A stretch of DNA of 25,769 nucleotides from Clostridium grantii DSM 8605 (GCF_900129965.1 NZ_FQXM01000036.1:1-25769), one strand, 5' to 3'. Shown: positions 15,690-23,453, numbered from the stretch's first letter. Program-made: numbers and translations. The notes: generated by a model from the sequence alone, not told the origin.

Positions 15690-16040
15690 ATGAAAAGAAA
15701 AATTATAATGATTGATGAAAATAAATGTAATGGATGTAGTTTATGTACAGATGCTTGTCATGAAGGTGCTATAGAAATGATAAATGGGAAAGCTATATTG
15801 GTAAAAGATGAATATTGTGATGGATTGGGAGATTGTTTACCAGCGTGCCCTACAGATGCTATAAAGATAATTGAAAGAGAAGCAGCGGATTATGATGAAG
15901 AAACTGTAAAAATAAGAATGGAAGAAAGAAAAAAAGCAAAACAAAGTAAAAGTGATAGTATAGGATGCAGTGGGGCGGATGCCCAGGTAGTGCAGTTAAA
16001 GTATTTAATAGAGAAGAAAAATTGGAGGATAAAGAAATGA
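15690..16040 (+). CDS. 2x[4Fe-4S] ferredoxin, N-terminal part of a split gene
   Basis: A 116-residue product with two [4Fe-4S] motifs: Cys13/16/19/23 and Cys43/49/53, the second in the CDGLGDC form. The ATG at 15690 follows GGAGGTAAATAAT. From about 15975 this frame departs from what the family looks like. A -1 shift at the GGGG run (15972-15975) reads SGGGCPGSAVKVFNREEK straight into the next frame, as expected for the one-piece ferredoxin found beside hcp in clostridia. As it stands the frame ends with an unrelated tail and TGA at 16038-16040. It probably serves as electron carrier in the hcp regulon. Confidence 0.78.
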   Translation: MKRKIIMIDENKCNGCSLCTDACHEGAIEMINGKAILVKDEYCDGLGDCLPACPTDAIKIIEREAADYDEETVKIRMEERKKAKQSKSDSIGCSGADAQVVQLKYLIEKKNWRIKK

Positions 16041-16432
16041 AATTAGAAAATAAGAAAATAGAATTACAATCTGAGTTAAGACAGTGGCCAGTACAATTAA
16101 ATCTTATAAATACAAGAGCTCCATTTCTTGAAAATGCAGATATATTAGTAGCAGCTGATTGTGCAGCTTATGCTTATGCTGATTTCCATAGAGAATTTAT
16201 CAAAGACCATGTGACTATGATAGGATGTCCTAAATTAGATGATAATAATTTTTATGAAAATAAATTAACTGAATTGCTTAAGCTAAATAAGATTAATAGT
16301 ATTACTGTTGTTAGAATGTCAGTTCCTTGTTGTGGTGGAATTGTTACATCAGTTAAAAATGCAATGTTACGTTCAGAAAAAATTGTTAATTATAAAGAAG
16401 TAGTTATAAATACAGATGGAACTATAAAATAG
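16037..16432 (+). CDS. C-terminal part of split ferredoxin-type protein
   Basis: A 131-residue product from the ATG at 16037, which overlaps the upstream TGA (ATGA) and follows GGAGGA by seven bases, so it can be translated by coupling. It carries the conserved C-terminal domain of hcp-associated iron-sulfur proteins: ELRQWPVQL, ADILVAADCAAYAYADFH, MIGCPKL and SVPCCGG. Its frame is open back to 15959 and includes GCPGSAVKVF, which belongs to the same family. So a single base change or slip at 15972-15975 has separated it from the ferredoxin half, or the two now work as separate chains. A sequencing error is possible. Confidence 0.72.
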   Translation: MKLENKKIELQSELRQWPVQLNLINTRAPFLENADILVAADCAAYAYADFHREFIKDHVTMIGCPKLDDNNFYENKLTELLKLNKINSITVVRMSVPCCGGIVTSVKNAMLRSEKIVNYKEVVINTDGTIK

Positions 16433-16435
16433 TAT

Positions 16436-16470
16436 AAAGAAAAAGAGAGGCTATCCTCTCTTTTTCTTTT
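16436..16470 (+). terminator. Terminator of the ferredoxin-type operon
   Basis: A perfect 15-bp stem (16436-16450 with 16455-16469), loop CTAT, with T-rich 3' arm. Confidence 0.9.
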
Positions 16471-16608
16471 GTGGGTAATTATGATCAACATTTATGAAGG
16501 AGTTTAACTCACTAAATAATAATTATTATATAATAATTATATCACAAAACGAAAAAAATCAAATGAAGTACTAAAATTAAAAACAGTAATTAATGATGGG
16601 GACATTAA

Positions 16609-17289
16609 TTAGTGTATATAAACTAAGGTATTATAAGAAGGAACGGTGTCATAAAGCCATTTGGAATCTTCAAGTGATAGTCTTATACACCCATGACTTG
16701 CTTTTTCTCCTAGTTTTAAAGATTCGCTTGTAATAATGTTATTTTCTATATCAACAGGCACACTATGGAAAAGATAAATATTATTTAAAAAATTAACCCA
16801 GTAAAAAGCGCCTTGACTATATTTTGAATTAAAGAAATATTCGCCTTTCCCATTTGTATAAAAAAATCCTTCTGGAGTATCTTTATTTTTTATTCCAGTG
16901 GAACAAATCATAGATTTAATTAATTTATTATCCTCATAAATTAAAACTTTTTGTTCAATAATGGATACTTCAATTTTATAGTTATTTGAGTTCATTTGAT
17001 TTAGCATTTGATATCTTTGGCTAAGTATAGCTATTTTGATGAGCTGAGAGCTAGTAGAATTAGCATATACAAGATTTGAAATAAGGTTTAAATTTTCATT
17101 TTTATTTTCTAAAGGAATCTTGTGATTCAATGAAACTGGTACTGTTAGCATATCTTTCTCTCTAGTAAAATTAATATTATTTATAGGTAATATGCTATAA
17201 GTTGAAAATCCAATTAAAAAAACTGTAATAGCAATTAACAATATTGTTAAACTTTGTTTAATGGATAATTTATATGTATTAAATATCAT
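16609..17289 (-). CDS. L,D-transpeptidase (YkuD family)
   Basis: A 226-residue protein with one N-terminal membrane anchor (about residues 11-31) and an extracytoplasmic YkuD domain from about 104. The active site SHGCIRL has Cys201 as nucleophile, His199 and Arg203; His175 (FHSVPV) completes the centre. STGIKNKDTPEGFF is the usual upstream element. YkuD enzymes make 3-3 crosslinks or attach chains in peptidoglycan. Region 35-100 is a linker without recognised domain. The 160 bases beyond it to 16437 hold no gene. Confidence 0.9.
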   Translation of the reverse strand: MIFNTYKLSIKQSLTILLIAITVFLIGFSTYSILPINNINFTREKDMLTVPVSLNHKIPLENKNENLNLISNLVYANSTSSQLIKIAILSQRYQMLNQMNSNNYKIEVSIIEQKVLIYEDNKLIKSMICSTGIKNKDTPEGFFYTNGKGEYFFNSKYSQGAFYWVNFLNNIYLFHSVPVDIENNIITSESLKLGEKASHGCIRLSLEDSKWLYDTVPSYNTLVYIH

Positions 17290-17381
17290 TTATATTCTCC
17301 TTTATCTCTTTATACATAATAGTATTGTAAGAAAGCTAAAAGAATATTCGTTTTTCATAAAAAAAACTTAAAAGTATAAAA

Positions 17382-17419
17382 AAAGCAAAAACACTTAATA
17401 TTTACAGTGATTTTGCTTT
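17382..17419 (-). terminator. Terminator of small coiled-coil gene
   Basis: AAAGCAAAAACACT (17382-17395) pairs with AGTGATTTTGCTTT (17406-17419) with one mismatch. On the minus strand the right-hand arm is read first and a T run follows. Confidence 0.75.
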
Positions 17420-17429
17420 GTAAAGATTA

Positions 17430-17762
17430 TTATTCAGTAGGATTTTTTATTAAATCGATTTTGATTCTAATTTCTTCTATACTTGTTTTTATTTCGTCAA
17501 TTTTAGAACAATTATCAGCAACAGAACTATCAATAGCTGCACCATATTTGTAATTTTCATAAGTGATTTTACCAATAGAAGTATATAAAGCATCGATTTC
17601 GCTTTCGAGTGAAGAAACCTTTAAAGATAATTTAGAGGATTCTACTAAATCAGAAGATTTATCAACTAATTTTTTAGAGCCTTCTTTTGCAGACTTAGAA
17701 ACAACTGTAGCAGTTTCGGTAGCTGTTTTTTTGAATTTATTCACAGCATTTTTAAAATCCAT
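17430..17762 (-). CDS. Hypothetical coiled-coil protein
   Basis: A 110-residue soluble protein. Residues 1-45 are rich in Lys, Ala, Thr and Ser and probably amphipathic; 45-65 (LKVSSLESEIDALYTSIGKI) and 85-105 have heptad spacing. It resembles the N-terminal part of small clostridial zinc-ribbon proteins, but there is no zinc ribbon: its only Cys is near residue 84. AGGAGGT precedes the ATG. It lies downstream of the glutamine synthetase gene on the same strand, separated by a terminator. Function unknown. Confidence 0.75.
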   Translation of the reverse strand: MDFKNAVNKFKKTATETATVVSKSAKEGSKKLVDKSSDLVESSKLSLKVSSLESEIDALYTSIGKITYENYKYGAAIDSSVADNCSKIDEIKTSIEEIRIKIDLIKNPTE

Positions 17763-17840
17763 AAAGCACCTCCTAAAAATGGTATTAATATAAGTTTAAT
17801 ATAAATTGGGTATATTTACAACACATATCAATATAAAAAA

Positions 17841-17864
17841 GGGATTTATCAAAAGATAAATCCC
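17841..17864 (-). terminator. Terminator of glutamine synthetase gene
   Basis: A perfect 10-bp stem GGGATTTATC (17841-17850) with its complement (17855-17864), loop AAAA; on the minus strand it is followed by a run of six T. Confidence 0.85.
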
Positions 17865-17877
17865 AAGTTCGTATACT

Positions 17878-19779
17878 CTATAAATCTAAAATGTTTTTCT
17901 TGTAGTTAGCATATGCAATTTTTAAAGTTTCTATTTTTGCATCCATTAAAACTTGTAAATCTGAAACTGTAGCGTAATCCCCTTTATCAGCAGCAACACA
18001 TATTTTGCTGAAAATAGATTTACTTCCTACTGTATCTTTCATTAATTCTACTCTTAATGATTGAACAGCTTCCCAGTTAGCAGCATCAATTTCACAACTA
18101 TCACTGCAAGCAACTTTTTTGCAACTTCTAACTTCACTCATATATTCAGGGATAATTCTACCAGTTAATTCAACTAACCATCTAGTTTGAACACCATCTT
18201 TAAAAGAAGCAATAGTTTTATCAGTGAATACTTCACCAGCAGTTAAAATAGAGTATTTTTCAGGATATTTTTCGAATCCAAGTAAATTTTCATAAACTGT
18301 AGCAGGTGCTCTACCGAATAATCTTTCTCTTTCTTCATCAGAATAATCTTCAAATACATCTTCTTCACTTCTATATGCTCTATCTTTAGCTAGGTATGTT
18401 CCAACTTCTTCACCAGCATTCTTTGATAATTCTGCTAATAAATCAGCTTCTGATTTATTGTTTGAAATAGCATAGTTTATACCATCATTACAAGCCATAA
18501 ATAATACAGCTAATGTTAACCATGTATTTGTATGAGGGTTTGGAGCTCTTAATTCAAATCTAGTAGCTAAAGGAGCATTAAGATCTCTAACAACACCAAT
18601 TAAAATTGTTCTATTTCTTGAAGGAATTGCAGCATCATGCCCTAATGAAGTAACGATACAAACTGGAGCTTCGAATCCAGGTTTTAATCTTCTTAAAGAA
18701 TCATTTGTAGCAGATACAAACGGATTAATTACTTCATAGTTATTCAATATACCCATTACTGAAGCATAACCAAATACACTTAAGAATTGAGTAGTATCAG
18801 TTGCAGTAAATAAGTTTATTCTTTTTCCATTTTTTAGTTTTAAAGCAAAACTTAAATGTGTATGTTCACCATTACCAGCCACACCAGTGATTGGTTTTGC
18901 TAAGAAACTTACATCTAAACCATATCTTCTAAAAGTTTGTCTAGTAAGGATTCTTACCCATAATTCATTATCAGCAGCTTGAACAGCATCAGCATATTTC
19001 CAGTCTATTTCTAATTGTTCCATGATGTGAGAGAATTCCCCACCTTCACCCAATTTACCTTTAACACCACCAACTTCTTTGTGTCCCATCTCTGCTTCTA
19101 AACCATATTTATCTAAAAGTAATAAAATTTCTTCTAAAGCTGATCTAACAGCACCTTTTGTTCTAGCCCAATATTGTTCTTGAAGTACTTGTGATGTAGA
19201 AAGTTCATCTACTTGAGCATTCTCTTCTGGAGTTTTTACCCAAAACTCTAATTCTGTAGCAGCAGTAGCAGCAACTTGCTCAATATCATCTACAGTTATT
19301 CCATATGGAGCTAGTAAATCAGGTTTTTCTTTGAACATTTCAAATAAATTCTTTTCAACAAAATCAATAGATCTTTTAAGGGCCGCTCTAGAATCAACAG
19401 CTTTTCCCTCATGAATAAGGAAACAAGGAATTCTTAATGTACCAATAGGTTTGCCTGTTTCTTCATCAACGGAAGTATAGTCATAATCTATAAACCAGTT
19501 AACGTCTAAGTCACAAACCATATCAACTTTTGCATTATTTAATGTTGCAATTCCAGGAAGTACAACTGAAGAACCATCGGTTTGAGTAGCTCCTTTTAAG
19601 AATCCTTCGATATCATTTAACAATATACTAACAGGAATTTTTTCATCTGTATCATTACCAGCGTAATCTATACCTATGATAGATACAAATTTTATTTCTG
19701 GATGTGCAGTAAGAATTTCTCTGATAGCTTCAATAGAATGTTGATCTTTCTTGATAGTGAACACTAAATTTTTAAACAT
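17878..19779 (-). CDS. Glutamine synthetase, long (type III-like) form
   Basis: A 633-residue ATP-dependent glutamate-ammonia ligase, the main route of ammonia assimilation. Catalytic-domain motifs: ATELEFWV (about 174-181), MGHKEVGG (about 232-239), NGEHTHLSF (near 312) and the RNRTILIG/ATRFELRAPNPH segment. It is longer than GSI (about 450 residues) and shorter than the roughly 700-residue Bacteroides GSIII, agreeing with long clostridial enzymes usually called type III. The C-terminal 130 residues are the extension. GGGGGAGG lies ahead of the ATG, and a good promoter is seen at 19880-19908. Family certain, type assignment less so. Confidence 0.9.
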   Translation of the reverse strand: MFKNLVFTIKKDQHSIEAIREILTAHPEIKFVSIIGIDYAGNDTDEKIPVSILLNDIEGFLKGATQTDGSSVVLPGIATLNNAKVDMVCDLDVNWFIDYDYTSVDEETGKPIGTLRIPCFLIHEGKAVDSRAALKRSIDFVEKNLFEMFKEKPDLLAPYGITVDDIEQVAATAATELEFWVKTPEENAQVDELSTSQVLQEQYWARTKGAVRSALEEILLLLDKYGLEAEMGHKEVGGVKGKLGEGGEFSHIMEQLEIDWKYADAVQAADNELWVRILTRQTFRRYGLDVSFLAKPITGVAGNGEHTHLSFALKLKNGKRINLFTATDTTQFLSVFGYASVMGILNNYEVINPFVSATNDSLRRLKPGFEAPVCIVTSLGHDAAIPSRNRTILIGVVRDLNAPLATRFELRAPNPHTNTWLTLAVLFMACNDGINYAISNNKSEADLLAELSKNAGEEVGTYLAKDRAYRSEEDVFEDYSDEERERLFGRAPATVYENLLGFEKYPEKYSILTAGEVFTDKTIASFKDGVQTRWLVELTGRIIPEYMSEVRSCKKVACSDSCEIDAANWEAVQSLRVELMKDTVGSKSIFSKICVAADKGDYATVSDLQVLMDAKIETLKIAYANYKKNILDL

Positions 19780-19879
19780 AATATTATATTCCTCCCCCTA
19801 TTTGGTGTAACAATTTATTTTAATAAAAAAATTACTTAATTGGTATAAAACTAATGTTTTAATTAATAATTATATAAAA

Positions 19880-19908
19880 ATTCTATAACATAAGTAAGGT
19901 ATTGTCAA
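19880..19908 (-). promoter_or_regulatory. Sigma-A-type promoter of glutamine synthetase
   Basis: On the minus strand: TTGACA (19903-19908), 17-base spacer, TAGAAT (19880-19885). It predicts a start near 19873 and a leader of about 94 bases. Confidence 0.7.
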
Positions 19909-20047
19909 TAAAAAATATCAAAAAGCATAAAGAAAGCAAATGTAAAGGTTTTAAATGGCTTAAAATAACTAAAAAACACAAAAATATTAAATTATCAAAA
20001 TAGAATAAGTATATTTATAAAGTTTTGATATAAGAAGTAATAATTAA

Positions 20048-20075
20048 TCAAATTATAAAATATTTTATAATTTGA
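20048..20075. repeat. Perfect 28-bp palindrome
   Basis: TCAAATTATAAAAT (20048-20061) is followed directly by its exact complement to 20075, with no spacer. It is pure A/T apart from the outermost C/G pair. It lies in the 595-base gap between the glutamine synthetase and racemase genes. Could be an operator or a hairpin; AT-richness makes chance possible. Confidence 0.7.
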
Positions 20076-20132
20076 AATAAGAAATTTATGCAATTTAATT
20101 TTTGTTATATAGGGATCTCACTGTGAAACTTG

Positions 20133-20186
20133 ATTTATACTTGTACAAAATCTCCATGTTTTTAGGAATTTTGGACAAGTATAAAT
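20133..20186. other. Strong hairpin of unknown role in the intergenic gap
   Basis: ATTTATACTTGT (20133-20144) pairs with ACAAGTATAAAT (20175-20186). After one mismatch, CAAAAT (20146-20151) pairs with ATTTTG (20168-20173), then TCC with GGA around ATGTTTTTA. About 21 pairs in total and no T tract, so it is not an ordinary terminator. The rest of the 19780-20374 gap is AT-rich and shows no gene, tRNA or recognisable riboswitch. Confidence 0.65.
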
Positions 20187-20333
20187 TAATAGTTGAACTA
20201 GGATACCTATAGTATATGAAATTTTAATAAATAAATACTTATGCAACAAGAAGGTCATTTAACATTAAAATCTGTAGTATTGCAGGATTAATTGAAGTAT
20301 AATTTATTATGAGATTAATTTATTGTTTTTTTT

Positions 20334-20368
20334 AGGAGGTGAAATCTACTTTGGGAGTAACAAAGTAG
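20334..20368 (+). promoter_or_regulatory. Racemase ribosome binding site with intervening hairpin
   Basis: AGGAGGT (20334-20340) lies 34 bases ahead of the racemase ATG, and no other good site is closer. Between them CTACTTT (20346-20352) and AAAGTAG (20362-20368) form a 7-bp hairpin. When folded, only about 11 unpaired bases would separate the site from the ATG, so the hairpin may bring them together. Confidence 0.5.
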
Positions 20369-20374
20369 TTAAAT

Positions 20375-21142
20375 ATGAAAAGTAGGCCTATTGGATTTTT
20401 TGATTCTGGAGTTGGTGGAATAAGTGTATTGAAAGAAGCAATTAAAATGCTACCAAATGAAGAATATATATATTTTGGAGATTCTAAAAATGCACCATAT
20501 GGAACAAAAAGTAAAGACAAAGTAAGAGAACTTTCTATAGAGGCAGTAGAATTTTTGATAAAGGAAAAAGTTAAGGCTATAGTGGTTGCTTGTAATACTG
20601 CTACTAGCGCGGCTATAGATGAGTTACGTGAAATTTATAAGGATATTCCTATAATAGGAATAGAACCTGCACTTAAACCAGCAGTAGAGTTGAATAAAAA
20701 AGGAAGTATAATTATCATGGCAACACCTATGACTTTGGCAGAAAAAAAGTTTAGCAAATTAGTAAAAAAATACGAAGAAAATTCAACTATTGTAGCATTG
20801 CCATGTCCAGGGTTAGTTGAATTTATTGAAAATGGAATAGTTAGTGGCGAACAAATTAGATCTTATCTTTTTGAAAAACTTGAAAATTTAATGGAAAAAG
20901 GAATAGGTGCTATTGTTTTAGGCTGTACTCATTATCCTTTTATAAATGAAGAAATAAAACAAATTATAGGAAAAGAAATTCCTATAATAGATGGAAGTGA
21001 AGGTACAGTTAAACAATTGAAAAGGCAATTAATTAAAAATGATTTATTAAATTGTAAAAATCAAATTGGAAGTGTAAAAATTTATAATTCATCTGAGAAT
21101 AAGGAATTAATAGATATAAGTAAAAAACTTTTGAGTATATAA
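20375..21142 (+). CDS. murI: Glutamate racemase
   Basis: A 255-residue cytoplasmic enzyme that makes D-glutamate for peptidoglycan. Cofactor-independent two-cysteine mechanism: Cys73 in VACNTATS and Cys184 in LGCTHYPF, with Asp10-Ser11 in FFDSGVGG and the conserved YFGDSKNAPYG segment (33-43). Length is normal for the family. The start is supported by family alignment (MKSRPIGFFDSGVGG) although its ribosome binding site is 34 bases away. Downstream lies a gene of unknown function on the same strand. Confidence 0.93.
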   Translation: MKSRPIGFFDSGVGGISVLKEAIKMLPNEEYIYFGDSKNAPYGTKSKDKVRELSIEAVEFLIKEKVKAIVVACNTATSAAIDELREIYKDIPIIGIEPALKPAVELNKKGSIIIMATPMTLAEKKFSKLVKKYEENSTIVALPCPGLVEFIENGIVSGEQIRSYLFEKLENLMEKGIGAIVLGCTHYPFINEEIKQIIGKEIPIIDGSEGTVKQLKRQLIKNDLLNCKNQIGSVKIYNSSENKELIDISKKLLSI

Positions 21143-21192
21143 AAATAAATATTAAACTTTTCACTAAAGTTGTCTTATAAGAATAAATTAAT

Positions 21193-21240
21193 AGTGAGTG
21201 GTTCTATTTCAAATTCATATTGAACATAGAACAGTTCACT
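21193..21240. other. Long interrupted hairpin after murI
   Basis: 21193-21207 pairs with 21226-21240 except for a 3-base internal loop, and TTCAA (21208-21212) pairs with TTGAA (21220-21224) inside, apex of 7. No T run follows. It lies 26 bases ahead of the next start codon, so it may affect termination or translation. Confidence 0.55.
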
Positions 21241-21265
21241 TAAACTTCTGAAATAAGGTGATAAA

Positions 21266-21694
21266 ATGAAAGGTTTTTTATTTAAAAAGGATGAATATTC
21301 AGAAGAAACAAAAGAAAATAAAATGGTTATAAAAAAAAGTTGGGAAAACATAAATACTATAAAAATTATTAATCCTATTTTGAATAATGATATTCTTGTA
21401 ATAGATAGTTTGATAATTGAAACTAATACCAATATTTCAATAGATATATATTTAGAAGATGAGGACAAGGATTTGTTTTATGAAAAAATAACACTAGAGT
21501 CCTACTTAAATTATGAAGAAATAAAAGCATTAAAAATTAAAAATTTTAATACCAAAAACCAAGGAATATATTCATTATTGGAGGAGCAAATAATTTTATT
21601 GCCAGGGGGGCAAATAATTATTAGATTGAATACCCCTTATATTGAACTTAGTATGTGGTGCAATTATATACAAGAAAGTTTACAAGATTCTTGA
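21266..21694 (+). CDS. Hypothetical protein
   Basis: A 142-residue soluble protein with no recognised motif. It is rich in Ile, Asn, Glu and Lys; the alternating hydrophobic pattern over about residues 35-130 (for example VIDSLIIETNTNISIDIYLE) suggests a mainly beta fold. The N-terminus is hydrophilic, so no signal peptide. AAGGTG precedes the ATG. It lies between murI and the cyclophilin gene; no functional link is evident. Confidence 0.7.
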   Translation: MKGFLFKKDEYSEETKENKMVIKKSWENINTIKIINPILNNDILVIDSLIIETNTNISIDIYLEDEDKDLFYEKITLESYLNYEEIKALKIKNFNTKNQGIYSLLEEQIILLPGGQIIIRLNTPYIELSMWCNYIQESLQDS

Positions 21695-21737
21695 ATTAAA
21701 ATCTATATTTGAGCATTTTAGAATGAAGATAAAGAAG

Positions 21738-21765
21738 TAGACAATGGAAAATAATATGATATAAT
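21738..21765 (+). promoter_or_regulatory. Promoter with extended -10
   Basis: TAGACA (21738-21743), 16-base spacer, TGATATAAT (21757-21765). It would start near 21772 and meet a hairpin at 21802-21833 after some 60 bases, giving a small RNA or an attenuated leader of the cyclophilin gene. Confidence 0.5.
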
Positions 21766-21801
21766 CATTAGTATACTACTATAAAAAATGGTAAAGTATA
21801 T

Positions 21802-21835
21802 AAAGGTAATTGCAATATAAAGCAATTACCTTTTA
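21802..21835 (+). terminator. Terminator or attenuator ahead of cyclophilin gene
   Basis: AAAGGTAATTGC (21802-21813) pairs perfectly with 21822-21833, loop AATATAAA, and the 3' arm ends in T. It lies 65 bases before the cyclophilin start. Confidence 0.7.
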
Positions 21836-21899
21836 GCGGTTGTAATGTGGTCAATAGCTATAATTATAATTGCTAAATGAATAAAGGGAGGTATTTTTA

Positions 21900-22415
21900 A
21901 TGAATCCAATAGTTACGTTTAAAATGAAAGATGGCGGAGTTATGAAAGCTGAATTATATCCAGAAGTGGCTCCGAATACAGTTAATAATTTTATTAGTCT
22001 TATACAAAAAGGATATTATAATGGAGTAATATTCCATAGAGTAATTCCAGGTTTTATGATTCAAGGGGGAGATCCTAATGGTACAGGAACTGGTGGACCA
22101 GGATACTCAATCAAAGGAGAATTTACTTCAAACGGATTTAAAAATGATTTAAAACATACAAAAGGAGTTCTTTCAATGGCAAGAACTAATGTGCCAGACT
22201 CGGCTGGAAGTCAGTTTTTTATTATGGTAGAGAATTCACCACATTTAGATAAACAATACGCTTCTTTTGGAAAAATAATTGAAGGAATAGAAGTAGCAGA
22301 TAAAATAGTAAGTGTTAAAACTGATTTCAGAGATAAACCAAAAGAAGATCAAGTTATGGAAGAAGTAACAGTAGATACTTTTGGAGAAACTTATCCGCAA
22401 CCAGAAACAGTTTAA
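21900..22415 (+). CDS. Cyclophilin-type peptidyl-prolyl cis-trans isomerase
   Basis: A 171-residue cyclophilin with the full family signature: FHRVIPGFMIQGGDP (catalytic Arg in FHRV), the GTGGPGYSIKGEF loop, LSMARTNVPDSAGSQFFIM and the C-terminal FGKIIEG. It catalyses proline isomerisation during protein folding. There is no signal peptide, so it is cytoplasmic. AAAGGGAGG precedes the ATG. The XRE regulator starts 23 bases after the stop, with no terminator between, so they are probably cotranscribed. Confidence 0.93.
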   Translation: MNPIVTFKMKDGGVMKAELYPEVAPNTVNNFISLIQKGYYNGVIFHRVIPGFMIQGGDPNGTGTGGPGYSIKGEFTSNGFKNDLKHTKGVLSMARTNVPDSAGSQFFIMVENSPHLDKQYASFGKIIEGIEVADKIVSVKTDFRDKPKEDQVMEEVTVDTFGETYPQPETV

Positions 22416-22438
22416 TTTTAGCTATTCGGAGGGGAATT

Positions 22439-23107
22439 ATGAGCAGAATAGGTGATAAAATTAAAGCAGCAAGGCTTAATGCTAAGATGAACGAGAAACA
22501 ATTAGGAAAAAAAATTGGTGTAAATGAAAGTTTTATAAAAGACGTTGAATCTGGTAGAAAGATTATTAATGATAGAATCATGGAGCAATTGTCTAAAGTT
22601 CTAAATACAGATTTAAATGATATAACAATGAATTTTGAAGAACAGGAAGAAATTCAACAAGAAGAAAAAAGAGCAAGCAGAGTTGAGTTAAAGCAAGTTA
22701 ATGAAGTTTGGGATGACGCTTTTGGTTCATTGCTTAAAACTATTCCTGTATATGGTTATGACTTAAATAAAGTTATAGAGAAAAGACAACTACCAGTTAT
22801 AGGAAATAAAATTGAGGGTTTTACAAAGGATAAAGTTTTATTTTTAAAGATTCAAGATGACGATTTAATAGGATCTAGGATTGCAAAGGGAGATATAGCT
22901 TTATGTCATATAACTCATGAATTTGTGAATAATGGTATTTACCTTATTGAACGCAATGATGAAAGAGTTATAAGACAAGTAAAAAAACTGGATAGTCAAA
23001 AAATACTTTTAATAAGTAATGGTGGTAGAGTAACTACAGAAACTGTTACTATAAAAGATATAAAACTTTTAGTAAAACTACATAAAGTAGAAATAAATTT
23101 AGCATAG
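22439..23107 (+). CDS. XRE-family regulator with degenerate S24 (LexA-like) domain
   Basis: A 222-residue protein. Residues 4-62 form an XRE helix-turn-helix (IGDKIKAARLNAKMNEKQLG...SFIKDVESGRK), then an acidic linker (66-77) and an S24/LexA-fold domain (about 100-222). The peptidase site appears lost. The family's D-S-M element reads D-D-D (140-142), with Asp141 where the catalytic Ser belongs, and the Lys site in ERVIRQV is Ile178. So it probably does not self-cleave and acts as a fixed or ligand-controlled regulator. GGAGGGG precedes the ATG. Targets unknown. Confidence 0.82.
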   Translation: MSRIGDKIKAARLNAKMNEKQLGKKIGVNESFIKDVESGRKIINDRIMEQLSKVLNTDLNDITMNFEEQEEIQQEEKRASRVELKQVNEVWDDAFGSLLKTIPVYGYDLNKVIEKRQLPVIGNKIEGFTKDKVLFLKIQDDDLIGSRIAKGDIALCHITHEFVNNGIYLIERNDERVIRQVKKLDSQKILLISNGGRVTTETVTIKDIKLLVKLHKVEINLA

Positions 23108-23128
23108 GAGAAAATCCTATGCTTTTTT
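23101..23128 (+). terminator. Terminator after XRE regulator
   Basis: AGCATAGGA (23101-23109) pairs perfectly with TCCTATGCT (23115-23123), loop GAAAA, with six T. It overlaps the stop codon. Confidence 0.9.
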
Positions 23129-23178
23129 AAACGTAAAGGTATTTTGCTAGTCTATAAGCTAGATTCAGGGGTATATAA

Positions 23179-23316
23179 TTAGATTTTCTTAAGAATTATA
23201 AAAGTAAATTCTTTTAAATTATCTAAATGTTTTTCTATTATTTCTTCAAGAATATTAGTGTTTATAGCTTTATAATTGTGAACTGCTATATTTCTAAATC
23301 TTACCATTGATTTTAA
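23179..23316 (-). pseudogene. Truncated 3' copy of hepT
   Basis: 136-138 bases match the 3' end of the complete hepT gene (24470-24607) with four or five differences and no gaps, about 97% identity. The piece encodes the last 45 residues, including the RNxxVH-N-Y motif and the original stop, and lacks residues 1-90 and any start. One change would turn Gly96 into Arg. It ends at GATTTTAA (23309-23316), where it joins the second repeat. Confidence 0.88.
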
Positions 23317-23390
23317 AAAATATTTGCAGTCTTTTTTTAGAATTTAAGATTTTACTCATGGAGTATTAGGAGAAGATTGGACATTGTATT
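23309..23390. repeat. Direct repeat B, left copy
   Basis: From GATTTTAAAAAATATTT on, this resembles 24232-24310 at about three-quarters identity, with small gaps. Together the two copies bracket the small gene and the zeta-toxin gene. No terminal inverted repeats are seen. Confidence 0.65.
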
Positions 23391-23453
23391 CTTGCTATTT
23401 AGAATTGGTTTGTTTATAATATAATAAAAGTATTGTTTATCGGAGGAAATGTT

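Noticed and set aside
16038..16040. TGA at the end of the ferredoxin frame as a second selenocysteine codon
   Set aside because: Reading on gives no conserved Sec motif, no hairpin follows, and the frame is already out of register with the family.
20339..20368. Nine-codon leader peptide from GTG ahead of murI
   Set aside because: The GTG overlaps the AGGAGG itself, so it cannot be initiated by that site; the hairpin explanation is simpler.
19780..20374. T-box or metabolite riboswitch ahead of glutamine synthetase or murI
   Set aside because: No T-box TGG sequence or other recognisable conserved core, and no terminator with T tract follows the hairpins.
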